Positions 48,008 through 57,294 of a stretch of DNA of 64,000 nucleotides are shown here, piece by piece (position 1 is the first letter of the stretch; the number at the start of each line of letters is the position of its first letter). The notes below the pieces were generated by a model. That model did no database searches. It saw nothing but the letters and a program-made list of their open reading frames with translations, and was not told the DNA's origin. Source of the stretch: Allobosea sp. (GTDB lineage: Bacteria > Pseudomonadota > Alphaproteobacteria > Rhizobiales > Beijerinckiaceae); contig NZ_JAFKFW010000003.1 of the NCBI RefSeq assembly GCF_017308015.1, positions 207,006 to 271,005 on the forward strand. Direction: 5' to 3'. The translations under genes were made by a program, and so were the position numbers.

Positions 48008-49447
48008 CGCCTTGCGGACCACGTCATGGTCCGAGAAGGGCAGCGTCCGGTCACCTATGATCTGGCCGGATTCATGGCCTTTTCCGGCCACGACCAGCAA
48101 ATCCCCAGGCTGCAGCATCTTCACCGCGGCGTTGATGGCTTCCTCGCGGTCGCCGATTTCCTGGAGCTTGGGCGAAGCGGCCATGATCTCGGCCCGGATC
48201 GCGGCCGGATCCTCGCTGCGCGGATTGTCGTCGGTGACGATGGCGATATCGGCCTTCTCGGCCGCTATCGCGCCCATCAGCGGGCGCTTGCCCTTGTCGC
48301 GGTCGCCGCCGCAGCCGAAGACGCAGATCAGTCGCCCGGTCGCATAGGGCCTCAGCGTCGTCAGAACCGCCGCCAGCGCATCGGGCTTGTGGGCGTAATC
48401 GACGACGACGAGCCCGCCATTCGTCTCGCCGACACGTTCGAGCCGCCCGGCGACCCCCGTCAGCCCGGAGATCGCCTCGAGCGATGCAGCCTTGTCCTCA
48501 CCGGTGGCGATGGCGAGCCCGGCCGCGACCAGCGCATTGCCCGCCATGAAATCGCCGACCAACGGCAGCGCGACGGATAATTCGCGTCCGTCGAAACCGA
48601 CCGTCAGACGCTGCGAGAAGCCGTCGCGCTCGTTGCGCAGCAGGGTCAGGGTCTCGCCCTTGCGGCCGATGCCGATGATCGGATGCCCGCTTTTCGCCGC
48701 AGCCTGCGCTGCCTCCTCCGCATAGGGCTCGTCGCGATTGATCACGACCGGCGCGCCATCCGGCAACAGCTCCCAGAGCCGCAACTTCGCGGCCAGATAG
48801 TCCTCGATGCTGGGATGATAATCGAGATGGTCGCGCCCCAGATTGAGGAAGGCGCCGGCACTGAGCCGCACGCCGTCGAGCCGCCGCTGGTCGAGCCCGT
48901 GCGAGGAGGCCTCCATCGCCAGATGCGTGACGCCCTCTTCCGCAAGCTTGTCGAACGAGGCGTGCAGCGAAAGCGGGTCCGGCGTCGTCAGCGAACCGTA
49001 ATCGGCTCCCTTCCGCGTCACCACCCCGATCGTGCCGACGCTCGCCGCCTCGCGGCCGAGCGCCTGGAAGATCTGGCGGGTGAAATCCGCCACCGAGGAT
49101 TTGCCGCTGGTGCCGGTCACGGCGACGATGGTCTTCGGCTGACGCGGATGGAGCTTCGCTGCAGCCAGCGCGAGCGCGAGACGGGGATCGGCGACCTGCG
49201 CGAAGGCGACGCCGGCCGGCAGATCGGCCGGGCGCGGCCCGCCCGAGACGATGGCGACCGCACCATGCCCGACCGCGTCCATGATAAAGCGCGCGCCATC
49301 GGCCTTGGCGCCGGCGAGCGCGACGAAGACGTCGTCGCCGGTCACCTTGCGGCTGTCGAAGGCGACACCGTGCACCGGTTGGCTGGCGGCCTCAGCTTCG
49401 AAAAGCTCGGGGAAGAGGTCTCCGAGACTGTATCCGGTCATCGTCAT
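47990..49447 (-). CDS. murE: UDP-MurNAc-L-Ala-D-Glu--meso-diaminopimelate ligase MurE
   Basis: About 485 residues. ATP loop VTGTSGKSSVADF; DNPRSEDP is the motif that selects meso-diaminopimelate, so the wall is DAP type. C-terminal GKGHESGQII present. Start uncertain among GTG 49453, ATG 49447 and ATG 49441; I use 49447, while a GGTGG 8 nt before 49441 would favour that one. 21 bp after ftsI. Confidence 0.95.
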   Translation of the reverse strand: MTMTGYSLGDLFPELFEAEAASQPVHGVAFDSRKVTGDDVFVALAGAKADGARFIMDAVGHGAVAIVSGGPRPADLPAGVAFAQVADPRLALALAAAKLHPRQPKTIVAVTGTSGKSSVADFTRQIFQALGREAASVGTIGVVTRKGADYGSLTTPDPLSLHASFDKLAEEGVTHLAMEASSHGLDQRRLDGVRLSAGAFLNLGRDHLDYHPSIEDYLAAKLRLWELLPDGAPVVINRDEPYAEEAAQAAAKSGHPIIGIGRKGETLTLLRNERDGFSQRLTVGFDGRELSVALPLVGDFMAGNALVAAGLAIATGEDKAASLEAISGLTGVAGRLERVGETNGGLVVVDYAHKPDALAAVLTTLRPYATGRLICVFGCGGDRDKGKRPLMGAIAAEKADIAIVTDDNPRSEDPAAIRAEIMAASPKLQEIGDREEAINAAVKMLQPGDLLVVAGKGHESGQIIGDRTLPFSDHDVVRKALKHGN

Positions 49448-49468
49448 GGCCACCGTTATAGGTCGAGA

Positions 49469-51247
49469 TCAACGCGAACCCCAGGCGCCGAGCCGAGCCA
49501 TCAGCGGGAATGGCGAGGATGGCGGGTCGAAGCGCGGGTTGAGTCCCAGGATCGGCGCAGCGCGCTCGATCACCTTGCCCGTCGTGACGCCGGCATTCCA
49601 GGCGGCGGTCGAATAGCCGCCGCTCTCGGCATAGCCCTTCGGCTCGTCGTAGATTGCGAGGAACAGATATTTCGGCTTGTCGGAGGGGGCAATCGCCGTG
49701 AACGTCGTGAAGTTCTTGTTCTTGGCGTAGCGGCCGTTGATGACCTTCTCGGCCGTGCCGGTCTTGCCGCCGACGAAGTAGCCTTCGACGCTCGCCTTGC
49801 GGGCCGAGCCCTTCTCGCCGTTGAGCCACATGATGTAGCGCAAGGCCTCGGAGGTCTCGGGCTTGATGACCCGCGTCGAGACCTGGCGTGCCTCCTCCTC
49901 GGAGCGCTTCAGGAACGTCGGCTTCATCAGGTAGCCGCCATTGACCAGCGCCGCCACCGCCGCCAGCGCCTGCAACGGCGCGACGGCGAGGCCGTGGCCG
50001 AAGGCGATGGTCGCGGTGTTGATCTCGCCCCAGCGCTGCGGAACGATCGGCGCCGCGCTTTCCGGCAGCTCGGTCGTCATCCGGTCGAGCTGCATCATCT
50101 TCTTCAGGAAGGCCTTGTGGCCCTCGACGCCGACGGCCAGCGCCATCTTGATCGTGCCCATGTTCGAAGACTTCAGGAAAACCTCGGGCACGGTCAGCGT
50201 CCGGCCGGTGCCGTGGTACTCCTTGATGACCTGGCGGCCGAACCGCATCATGCCGCCGGCGGTCGAATAGCTCGAATTGATGTTGGCCTTGCCGGAATCG
50301 AGCGCCATCGCGATGGTCAGCGCCTTGAAGGTCGAGCCCATCTCGTAGACGCCGACATTCATCCGGTTGATCCGGTCCTTCTCCAGCGCATCGACCGGGT
50401 TGCCCGGATCGAAATCGGGCAGCGAAACCAGCGCCAGCACCTCGCCGGTATTCACGTCCATGATCGCACCGGCAGCAGCGATCGCCTTGAACCGCTCAAG
50501 GCCTTTCGACAGTTCGTCGCGCAGCAGGTGCTGGACCCGCAGGTCGATCGACAGCTTGACCGGCTTCAGGTCGGAGGCCTCGGTCGCGAGGCCGGCGCCG
50601 TTCAGGTCCTGCAGCCCTTGCGAGTCGATGTATTTCTCGATGCCGGCGATGCCGACATTGTCGATATTGGCGAAACCGAGCACGTGGGCTGCGGCATTGC
50701 CGTTCGGATAGACGCGCTTGTTCTCGGGCACGAAGCCGACGCCGGGAATGCCGAGCCTATGCACTTCCGCCTGCTGGCGCGGCGTGATCTCGCGCTTGAC
50801 CCAGACGAAGCCCTTCTTGGTGCCGAGCTTGTCGCGCAGGTCCTTGGCGTCGAGATCGGGCAGCACGGCCGTCAGCAGCTCGGTCGCCTCGTCCTTGTCG
50901 AGAATGCGGCGCGGCTCGGCGAAGACCGAGACCGTGCGGATATCGGTCGCCATGACCTCGCCGTTGCGGTCGACGATATCGGGCCGGGCGGCGGAGATGG
51001 CGTTGGAGGTGGCACGGCGCAGGCCGACCTGCTCGTTCGGCGCGACCCCGAGATAGACCAGCCGGCCGGTGATGGCGAGGAACAGCGCCGAAAAGCCGAG
51101 GATGACGAGGCCGACGCGTGGCTCGCTCTTCTCCCCGCTCATGCGGAAGACGTCGCGCAGCCAGGCGAGGCGCCCGCGCCTGACCGCGATCCCCTCCGTT
51201 CCCGCCTGCTCCTCCACCGGGACCTCCTGATCGATCGAGCGGCTCAT
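49469..51247 (-). CDS. ftsI: Septal peptidoglycan transpeptidase FtsI (PBP3)
   Basis: 592 residues. One N-terminal membrane helix (about 44-68), a periplasmic dimerisation domain, then the transpeptidase domain with STFK (Ser305, Lys308), SSN and KTG (495-497). Class B PBP acting with FtsW. ATG overlaps the ftsL stop (ATGA), so translation is coupled. Confidence 0.96.
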   Translation of the reverse strand: MSRSIDQEVPVEEQAGTEGIAVRRGRLAWLRDVFRMSGEKSEPRVGLVILGFSALFLAITGRLVYLGVAPNEQVGLRRATSNAISAARPDIVDRNGEVMATDIRTVSVFAEPRRILDKDEATELLTAVLPDLDAKDLRDKLGTKKGFVWVKREITPRQQAEVHRLGIPGVGFVPENKRVYPNGNAAAHVLGFANIDNVGIAGIEKYIDSQGLQDLNGAGLATEASDLKPVKLSIDLRVQHLLRDELSKGLERFKAIAAAGAIMDVNTGEVLALVSLPDFDPGNPVDALEKDRINRMNVGVYEMGSTFKALTIAMALDSGKANINSSYSTAGGMMRFGRQVIKEYHGTGRTLTVPEVFLKSSNMGTIKMALAVGVEGHKAFLKKMMQLDRMTTELPESAAPIVPQRWGEINTATIAFGHGLAVAPLQALAAVAALVNGGYLMKPTFLKRSEEEARQVSTRVIKPETSEALRYIMWLNGEKGSARKASVEGYFVGGKTGTAEKVINGRYAKNKNFTTFTAIAPSDKPKYLFLAIYDEPKGYAESGGYSTAAWNAGVTTGKVIERAAPILGLNPRFDPPSSPFPLMARLGAWGSR

Positions 51248-51630
51248 GGCATGGCTCCCGGCGTGGTCGCGCCCGCCTTGGTGGTCCTGGGCGTCTCGGT
51301 CGGCAGTCCCAGGCCGAGATCCTCGAGCTTGCGGCCGATGGCATCGACCTTGGGGCCGCGGTTCGGGATGTCCGAGGGCTTGACCACCTGCGTCACCACG
51401 AAGGGCTGCAGGTCGAGATGGCGCTCGGCCAGCATCTGGACGCGGTCGGGCCGATTGAGGAACTGCCACTCGGCCTTGAGCACGGCGATGGCATCGCGCT
51501 CGCGCTGGGTCTTGGACTTGAGCTTCTTGAGATGCTCGGTCGCCAGCGTCGTCTCGTACTTGATCGAGTAGGCATAGACTGCCGAGGAAACCAGCGCGCC
51601 GATGGCGATGACATGCAGGAGCTTGATCAC
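51244..51630 (-). CDS. ftsL: Cell division protein FtsL
   Basis: 128 residues: short cytosolic start, a membrane helix (about 4-22), then a periplasmic coiled coil (ETTLATEHLKKLKSKTQRER, split as ETTLATEHLKKLK and SKTQRER), followed by LNRPDRVQMLAERHLDLQP. GTG start two bases after the rsmH stop, with GGAGG 9 nt upstream inside rsmH. Bitopic divisome factor that activates FtsWI. Confidence 0.9.
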   Translation of the reverse strand: MIKLLHVIAIGALVSSAVYAYSIKYETTLATEHLKKLKSKTQRERDAIAVLKAEWQFLNRPDRVQMLAERHLDLQPFVVTQVVKPSDIPNRGPKVDAIGRKLEDLGLGLPTETPRTTKAGATTPGAMP

Positions 51631-51632
51631 GC

Positions 51633-52673
51633 TCAGGGCCTCCGGCGCGGCTGCGGGTCGGGGACGGTGGAGAGCGCGACGAGCCCGGCATCGGCCCGGC
51701 GCGACGGCGCATCGTTGCGTTCGGCGGCGCGCAGCTTGGCCGAGCGCGCCCGCGGATTGGCCCGCATCTCGGCTTCGGACGGCGCGACGGCACCCTTCTC
51801 GACCAGCCTGAAGGTCGGCTGTGCCGCGGCCACCGCCGGCGCATGGCGCGAGCCCGCCGGCACCCGGCCGGAACGCTCGGCGAAGAACTGCTTGACGATG
51901 CGGTCTTCCAGGGAATGGAAGGTCACGACGACGAGCCGCCCGCCGGGCTTCAGCACGGTCTCGGCCGCATGCAACGCCCTGACCAGCTCGCCGAGTTCGT
52001 CATTGACGGCGATACGCAGCGCCTGGAACACCCGCGTCGCCGGATGAGCTCCGCCGGGCTCGCCGCGCACGATGCCGGCGACGAGATCGGCCAGTTGCTT
52101 GGTGGTCGTGATCGGCGCCTTGCGGCGCGCCTCGATCACGGCCCGCGCCACGGCCCGCGAGCGACGCTCCTCGCCGTAATGGTAGAAGATATTGGCAAGC
52201 AGCCCTTCCTCGGCCTCGTTGACGAGGTCGGCGGCGCTCTGCCCGGCGCTGCTCATGCGCATGTCGAGCGGCCCGTCGAAGCGGAACGAAAAGCCGCGCT
52301 CCGCCTGATCGATCTGCATCGAGGACACGCCGATGTCGAGCACGACGCCGTCGAGCGGCACCATCCTGAAGCGCTCCGCTTCCTCGGCGAGCTCGCCGAA
52401 ATTGGCTTGGGACAGCGTCAATCGCCCGGCCATCGCCGCGACGAGATCGGCCCCGCCGGCAATCGCCGAGGGATCGCGATCGAGTCCGAGCAGGGTCACG
52501 TCGGGCGCGGCATCGAGGATAGCGCGCGAATAGCCTCCTGCCCCGAAGGTGCCGTCGAGATAGCGCCCCCCGGCCTGCGGCGCGAGCGCCTCCAGAACCT
52601 CGGCGAGCAGCACGGGCACATGACGAGCCGGCCCGCCAACGGCTCCGCTGGAACGGTCGCCATGGCCTGTCAT
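51633..52673 (-). CDS. rsmH: 16S rRNA m4C1402 methyltransferase RsmH
   Basis: 346 residues, formerly Mra[14 protein letters not shown], AdoMet loop [20 protein letters not shown]-type [26 protein letters not shown], and [13 protein letters not shown]. The start ATG overlaps the mraZ stop (ATGA). An open frame continues upstream through mraZ but is not RsmH-like. Confidence 0.96.
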   Translation of the reverse strand: MTGHGDRSSGAVGGPARHVPVLLAEVLEALAPQAGGRYLDGTFGAGGYSRAILDAAPDVTLLGLDRDPSAIAGGADLVAAMAGRLTLSQANFGELAEEAERFRMVPLDGVVLDIGVSSMQIDQAERGFSFRFDGPLDMRMSSAGQSAADLVNEAEEGLLANIFYHYGEERRSRAVARAVIEARRKAPITTTKQLADLVAGIVRGEPGGAHPATRVFQALRIAVNDELGELVRALHAAETVLKPGGRLVVVTFHSLEDRIVKQFFAERSGRVPAGSRHAPAVAAAQPTFRLVEKGAVAPSEAEMRANPRARSAKLRAAERNDAPSRRADAGLVALSTVPDPQPRRRP

Positions 52674-53146
52674 GCGACCGAGCCTCCCGTTGGAATCGTC
52701 AAGCCGCCGAGCGTGCGCTTCACGTCGCGCAGACGCGTCCGCGCCGTCTCGAGATGCGCGCGGAACCGCTCCGGCTCCCAGATCTGGAATTTGTGGCCAT
52801 GCCCGACGAAGGTCACGGAATCGCCGATGCCGGCATGCGCCTTCAGCGCCTCGCTGAGCACCATGCGCCCCTCCGTGTCGATCTTCAGAACCTCCGAGGT
52901 GCCGTTCAGGGCGGTCGAGAGGAGCTCCCACTCGTCCGAGAACGGCGAGAAGCGCGCGAGGATATCGTCGATCGTGGAGCGCAGCGCGTTGCCGCCGGCA
53001 TCCAGGGCCGGCAGGTCGAGCGACTGATGGACATAAAGGCCTTCGTAGCCGTCCTTCGCCAGCACCGACCGGAAGCTCGATGGAATGGAAACGCGCCCCT
53101 TGGCGTCGAGCCGGTTCGTGAAATTCGAGACGAAGCGGTCCGTCAA
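52670..53146 (-). CDS. mraZ: Transcriptional regulator / cell-division-associated MraZ
   Basis: 158 residues with two SpoVT-AbrB-like halves: [15 protein letters not shown] (about 12-26) and [17 protein letters not shown] (about 90-106). DNA-binding repressor of its own operon. Start is TTG at 53146 with GGGAGG 6-7 nt upstream; no better codon nearby. First gene of the dcw cluster. Confidence 0.93.
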   Translation of the reverse strand: MTDRFVSNFTNRLDAKGRVSIPSSFRSVLAKDGYEGLYVHQSLDLPALDAGGNALRSTIDDILARFSPFSDEWELLSTALNGTSEVLKIDTEGRMVLSEALKAHAGIGDSVTFVGHGHKFQIWEPERFRAHLETARTRLRDVKRTLGGLTIPTGGSVA

Positions 53147-53294
53147 CGCCGCCTCCCGGCCTGCTCTTCAAGGCGCCACCGCTGAGATGGGCAAGCGGCG
53201 AAAAGTCCCCCCGTCGAAGCGGACAAGGCACGCCTGCAAGCCAAATTCCGCGCGGCACACGGAGCCTGACCCTGGGATTGCCTGCCGGCTTCGA

Positions 53295-53339
53295 CGGGAT
53301 GATTTGGGATAGCATGGGCCTTCATGGGCGTCAATGGAA
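53295..53339. promoter_or_regulatory. Candidate MraZ boxes: TGGGN repeats at 10-bp period
   Basis: On the plus strand: CGGGA at 53295, TGGGA at 53305, TGGGC at 53315, TGGGC at 53325 and TGGAA at 53335, each exactly 10 bp apart (5-nt motif, 5-nt spacer). This is the known MraZ operator arrangement. They lie 149-193 nt before mraZ. The motifs read on the strand opposite to mraZ; I cannot say whether that is usual. Confidence 0.65.
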
Positions 53340-53547
53340 TCGCAGGCGCGCAGACGCACCTGCCGGGGCTCTCCGGCATCACAGCTTGTTAAGGTTAAGT
53401 ATCCGTAAGCACGTGCAATTCGCCGCCACCCCGCCTGCTCGACCGGCGGCTCGGCACATCAGCGCAGTGAAAAAATTTTACGAGAGCAGGCCGTCATTCC
53501 CGGCGAGCCAGCCAGCCCCCGCCCGGGAACCGGGCAAGCAGCCCCTT

Positions 53548-53676
53548 GTCATTCCGGCATGCGCGACAGACGCGAACCCGGAACCTGCGGCTGGACGAGA
53601 CATTGGATGTGCGGCAGCAATCGGCGCACCCGGTCGCAGGTTCCAGGCTCCTCGCAGCGCGAAGCCCCGGAATGAC
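53548..53676. repeat. Palindromic intergenic repeat, family A variant
   Basis: Ends GTCATTCCGG and CCGGAATGAC; inner pair GGAACCTGCG / CGCAGGTTCC. Related to family A by its ends but with TTCC in place of TCCC. Lies downstream of ohrR. Confidence 0.75.
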
Positions 53677-53706
53677 AACGGCGCCGCCCCCGGCAAAAAC
53701 GTCCGC

Positions 53707-54171
53707 TCAGCCCTCGCGAGACGAGGCCAGCAACGCATCGCGGACGAGATCGAGATGATCGCGCAATCGCGCAGCATCCCCGGCCGTTCCGCCGAGCGCC
53801 TCACCGATCGCCTGCTCGACGCAACGCCCCTCCTCGCGCAGCCCCTCGCCCTTCTCTGCGAGATGAATGCGCACCTGCCGCTCGTCGCGGGGATCGCGCT
53901 CGCGTCGGATCAGGCCGGAGGCTTCGAGCCGCTTCAGCAACGGCGTCAGCGTGCCGGAATCGAGCATCAAGCGCTCGCCGAGCTCTTTCACCATGAGACC
54001 GTCCTGCTCCCAGAGCACGAGCATCACGAGATATTGCGGATAGGTCAGCCCGAGCCCGGACAGGATCGAGCGATATGCCCGGTTGAAGGCATGGCCGACC
54101 TGATAGATCGCGAAGCAGAGCTGTTGCTCCAGACGCGGCATCCCCTCTTCGGCCCTGCCCTGCTTCGCCAT
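53707..54171 (-). CDS. ohrR: OhrR: peroxide-sensing MarR family repressor
   Basis: 154 residues. N-terminal LEQQLCFAIY carries the reactive Cys19 that senses organic peroxides; winged helix with VKELGERLMLDSGTLTPLL and the wing RDERQVRIHL. A second Cys (GRCVEQ) near the C-terminus makes it the two-Cys type. ATG at 54171 with GAGGGCG upstream is preferred to a GTG at 54189. Divergent from ohr. Confidence 0.93.
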   Translation of the reverse strand: MAKQGRAEEGMPRLEQQLCFAIYQVGHAFNRAYRSILSGLGLTYPQYLVMLVLWEQDGLMVKELGERLMLDSGTLTPLLKRLEASGLIRRERDPRDERQVRIHLAEKGEGLREEGRCVEQAIGEALGGTAGDAARLRDHLDLVRDALLASSREG

Positions 54172-54267
54172 CGCGCCCTCGTCGATCACCTTGCTTCACG
54201 CAAAACCGAAAGCGGCCTCACAATCAACCGCCCTCTGCCTCACTCGAAGTTAATTGTTGACTATCTA

Positions 54268-54279
54268 ATTGTGCACAAT
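54268..54279. promoter_or_regulatory. Candidate OhrR operator
   Basis: Perfect palindrome ATTGTGCACAAT in the ohrR-ohr gap, within the AT-rich stretch just ahead of ohr. Known OhrR operators are AT-rich palindromes of this kind. Confidence 0.65.
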
Positions 54280-54319
54280 ATAAATAGCGACGATCAACCC
54301 GCCAGCAAGGAGACAGATC

Positions 54320-54742
54320 ATGAAGGTGCTCTACACTGCCCATGGTTCCGCCACCGGCGGCCGCGAGGGCCAGGCCGCGACCGATACCGGTAACGTCAAG
54401 CTCGTGCTGAACACCCCCAAGGAACTCGGCGGCGGCGGCGGCGAAGGAGCCAATCCCGAGCAGCTTTTCGCCATGGGCTACTCGGCCTGCTTCCTCGGCG
54501 CGCTCAAGTTCGCCGCCGGCAAGGAGAAGGTGAAGATTCCGGATGACGCGAAGGTTTCGGCCGATATCGGCATCGGTCCGCGCGACGACGGCCAGGGCTT
54601 CGGCATCACCGCCAAGCTGACGGTCTCGGTCCCGGGCATCGACAAGGCCACGGTCGAGGACCTCGTGAAGAAGGCTCATGTGGTCTGCCCCTATTCGCAC
54701 GCGACGAAAGGCAACATCCCGATCGAGACGACGGTGGCCTGA
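54320..54742 (+). CDS. ohr: Organic hydroperoxide resistance protein Ohr
   Basis: 140 residues, OsmC/Ohr family thiol peroxidase. Catalytic pair Cys57 (YSACFLGAL) and Cys123 (HVVCPYSHA). It reduces lipid and other organic hydroperoxides, using lipoylated proteins as reductant. AAGGAG lies upstream of the ATG. Controlled by the divergent OhrR. Confidence 0.96.
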   Translation: MKVLYTAHGSATGGREGQAATDTGNVKLVLNTPKELGGGGGEGANPEQLFAMGYSACFLGALKFAAGKEKVKIPDDAKVSADIGIGPRDDGQGFGITAKLTVSVPGIDKATVEDLVKKAHVVCPYSHATKGNIPIETTVA

Positions 54743-54767
54743 GCACCACCATCAACCCGCACGCGCC

Positions 54768-54872
54768 GTCATCCCGGACGTAGCGAAGCGGAGATCCGGG
54801 ATCCATTCCTGAACCTTCCTCGGAAGCGCTCCGGAATGGATCCCGGGTCGCCCTTCGGCCGCCCGGGATGAC
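54768..54872. repeat. Palindromic intergenic repeat, family A (copy 2)
   Basis: Ends GTCATCCCGG and CCCGGGATGAC; internal GGGATCCATTCC and GGAATGGATCCC arms. Lies between ohr and rnpB, which converge. Confidence 0.85.
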
Positions 54873-54913
54873 GCGCTTTTTGGGAATAGCGTCGAAGCGT
54901 TGGGAAGTGAGGT

Positions 54914-55318
54914 GCCAGTCGGCCTGTAAGCCGGGTTCTGGATGGCCGGAGGATCGCTCCCCCGACGTGACGGCCATTCCTCTGGGACGCGTATTGCTGC
55001 GCGCCTCGAGCAACCAACCCGGACGACAAGGCACAGAAACCTGCCCCTGCCCGCCTGCGCGGGCAGCATCGTCCCTATTCGGTTTTGCTCCCGGTGGGGC
55101 TTGCCATGCCGTCCCCGTTGCCGGGTCCGCGGTGCGCTCTTACCGCACCTTTTCACCCTTACCCTGCGAGCGGCAGCCGAAGCTCCCGGCGCAGGGCGGT
55201 TCGATCTCTGTGGCGCTTTCCCTGGGGTCGCCCCCGCCGGACGTTATCCGGCACCGTGTTTCCGTGGAGCCCGGACTTTCCTCCCTCGCGAGCGAGAGCG
55301 GCCGTCCGGCCGACTGGC
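54914..55318 (-). ncRNA. rnpB: RNase P RNA (class A)
   Basis: The minus strand has the RNase P hallmarks: GAGGAAAGTCCGGGCTCC near the 5' end, then CAGGGAAAGCGCCAC, GGTAAGGGTGAAAAGGTG followed by a GTAAGAGCGCACC segment, and a 3' part ending with GGCTTACAGGCCGAC. Helix P1 closes the molecule: GCCAGTCGGCC (55308-55318) pairs with GGCCGACTGGC (54914-54924). About 405 nt. It is the catalytic RNA that removes tRNA 5' leaders. Ends are set from P1 and may be off by a few bases. Confidence 0.94.
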
Positions 55319-55384
55319 GAGGGGGAGATGCGCGCTGGCGCGGCCGGCGTCAAGCGGAACCGCGCCCAGGGACGACAAGTTAGA

Positions 55385-56023
55385 TCAGTTACGGGCGGTG
55401 ATGGTGCGCACCTTGGCGCAATAGGTGCGGTTGGCGCCGCTCATCCGGGTCGCCATATGGCCGCTCTGGTACTTCATGATCGTGCGGCAGGTGTCGCCGC
55501 CAGCCAGCTTGTAGGCCAGCGCCAGGTACTTCATGCCGTAGCGCGCATTGGTCTCGGCATCGAGCAGGCCGCCGGGGCCGCCGGAATAGCCCATGCCGCG
55601 CGCCGTCTGGTGCCGGATCTGCATCAGCCCGTAATTGCCGGCATGCGAGGCACGCGGATTGTAGCGGCTCTCGACCCGGACGACGGCATCGGCGAGCGAG
55701 AACGGCACGCCATTGGCGGCAGCATGGCGCGCGACGATCGCCTTGATGCCCTCGGAACCGGCCGGAGCGGCGAGCGCGCGGCTGGCGCGGGTCTCGGTCT
55801 TGTCAGACTCAACCTTGGCGACGCGGGTCGCTGGCTTTGTCTTGGAAGCCTCGGCCTGGACCTCTTCGCCCTTGCCTTCGGCGGCCTTGGCGCGGGCGAT
55901 CTCGGCGTCGCGGAGAACGATAGCTCTGGGGTCCGTTTCCGCGTTGACGAAATCCTCGGCCAGGGCAACCCCGGAGAGGCTAATCAGGCACGCAGCCGCG
56001 AGACCACCACAGATATATCGCAT
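55385..56023 (-). CDS. Small lytic transglycosylase (SLT domain)
   Basis: 212 residues. Signal peptide 1-22 (cleaved after VALA), a charged disordered linker rich in Lys/Glu/Ala to about 95, then the SLT domain: AVVRVESRYNP with catalytic Glu118, GNYGLMQIRHQTARGMGY, LLDAETNARYGMKYLA. It cleaves peptidoglycan glycan strands in the periplasm. The short catalytic domain resembles MltE/specialised transglycosylases. Upstream of rnpB on the same strand. Confidence 0.9.
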   Translation of the reverse strand: MRYICGGLAAACLISLSGVALAEDFVNAETDPRAIVLRDAEIARAKAAEGKGEEVQAEASKTKPATRVAKVESDKTETRASRALAAPAGSEGIKAIVARHAAANGVPFSLADAVVRVESRYNPRASHAGNYGLMQIRHQTARGMGYSGGPGGLLDAETNARYGMKYLALAYKLAGGDTCRTIMKYQSGHMATRMSGANRTYCAKVRTITARN

Positions 56024-56376
56024 GTCGAATTAAACCCCATTGAGCCATGACTGGCCGATGGGGGCGCTCAACTGATGGTCGAATGTGTCGATAATCTGGC
56101 ATATTCAACAGGAAAACGCATAGAAATTAGCGTAAACAGGAATTTATTCTATATTTAACTATTCAGTATTCATATGTATTCGGTCGTTCGAAAAACTTCG
56201 CCGGCTCCTCGCCCCCGGGCACGAATCAAGCAGGCGAATCAGCTGCCGCATTTCAGCCATATTCCGGGCCGGAAGTGCTTTTTTGGCGCGGCAGGCCGTC
56301 GCACCGGGCGCTCTTGCGCGAGCCAGCCCCCTTCTCCCATCATCGCGCACTCAGATTCACCGGGATCGGTTTTGTG
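56024..56376. other. 353-bp intergenic region between divergent transglycosylase and djlA-like genes
   Basis: AT-rich core at about 56100-56185 (TATATTTAAC, CAGTATTCATATG), probably holding promoters for both genes. No gene or repeat seen. A T-run at 56279-56284 has no clear stem. Confidence 0.55.
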
Positions 56377-57126
56377 ATGGCTTCCTCTTTCTGGGGCGCT
56401 CTGGGCGGCGGCGGGCTCGGGCTCGTGATCGGCGGGCCGCTGGGCGCGCTCGTCGGTGCGCTCGCCGGCCATGTCCTGGTCGATCGCGAGGGCGCACCCT
56501 TCGGCCCGGCGCCGCGCGAGCTGGTCTTCACCACGGGCCTCGTCGCGCTCGCCGCCAAGATGGCGCGCTCCGACGGTGTCGTGACCTGCGATGAGGTCAC
56601 TGCCTTCCGCCGCATCGTGGAAGTCCCGCCCGACCAGCAGCAGCGCATCGAATCCCTGTTCGACCTCGCCAAGCAGACCAGCGCCGGCTTCGAGGCCTAT
56701 GCCACGCAGATCGCCGGCGCTTTCAAGGACGAGCCCGCCCTGCTGGAAGACGTGCTCGACGGCCTGTTCCTGATCGCCGCCGCCGACGGCGCGATCCACG
56801 AGGCCGAGCATGCCTATCTCCAGGCTGTCGCCGGCATCTTCGGCATCGCCGAGAGGGATTTCGCCCGGATCGAGGCCCGCCACGCCCGCCGGCCGGACGA
56901 TCCCTATCTCGTGCTCGGCGCCAGCCGCGAGATGGACGACGCCGAGCTGAAGCGCCATTACCGCCGCCTCGTCGCCGAGACCCATCCCGACCGCGAGATC
57001 GCCCGTGGCCTGCCGGAGGAGGCGGTCGCCATCGCAACCCGCCGCATCGCCGCCATCAACGCCGCGTGGGACGCGATCCAACGGGAACGCGGCATGAGCC
57101 GCAATCTCGCGCCCGAACCCGTTTGA
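56377..57126 (+). CDS. DjlA-like DnaJ cochaperone with TerB domain
   Basis: 249 residues. N-terminal Gly-rich hydrophobic segment (about 5-32) as membrane anchor, a TerB-like helical domain (about 50-165; two similar halves, MARSDGVVTCDEV and IAAADGAIHEAE), and a C-terminal J domain (176-240) with HPD at 203-205. It should stimulate DnaK at the inner membrane. ATG at 56377. Confidence 0.9.
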   Translation: MASSFWGALGGGGLGLVIGGPLGALVGALAGHVLVDREGAPFGPAPRELVFTTGLVALAAKMARSDGVVTCDEVTAFRRIVEVPPDQQQRIESLFDLAKQTSAGFEAYATQIAGAFKDEPALLEDVLDGLFLIAAADGAIHEAEHAYLQAVAGIFGIAERDFARIEARHARRPDDPYLVLGASREMDDAELKRHYRRLVAETHPDREIARGLPEEAVAIATRRIAAINAAWDAIQRERGMSRNLAPEPV

Positions 57127-57152
57127 ACTCAGACCTCTCCGAAAATACGCGG

Positions 57153-57250
57153 GTCATCCCGGACAAGCCGCGAAGCGGCGCTGATCCGGAATCCATGCCT
57201 GAACCGTTCCGGCATGGATCCCGGGCCTCCCTTTGGTCGCCCGGGATGAC
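57153..57250. repeat. Palindromic intergenic repeat, family A (copy 3)
   Basis: Ends GTCATCCCGGAC and CCCGGGATGAC; inner GGAATCCATGCC / GGCATGGATCC arms. In the gap between the djlA-like and amidase genes. Confidence 0.85.
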
Positions 57251-57294
57251 GCCGCGTTTCCATTGCAATCGTACAATGCGCTAAAGCCCCCTGC

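Larger units (their letters stand above)
53147..53706. other. 560-bp intergenic region upstream of the dcw cluster
   Basis: Holds the mraZ leader, the MraZ-box repeats (53295-53339), a TTAAGGTTAA pair at 53389-53398 (minus strand TTAACCTTAA, weakly CtrA-like), an AT-rich run near 53470 (AAAAAATTTTA), and a palindromic repeat (53548-53676). No gene seen. Confidence 0.65.

Noticed and set aside
48683-51571. A 962-codon open frame on the plus strand across murE and ftsI
   Set aside because: It is antisense to two intact genes with clear motifs, is rich in Arg, His and Asp as expected for a shadow frame in high-GC DNA, and has no family resemblance.
53389-53398. TTAAGGTTAA as a CtrA site for mraZ
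   Set aside because: The spacing is 2 nt rather than 7 and the half-sites diverge after TTAACC, so evidence is too weak for a separate feature.
54868-55424. Plus-strand frames across the RNase P RNA region
   Set aside because: The region folds as rnpB with the conserved motifs and P1 pairing; the frames are by-products of the GC-rich RNA gene.
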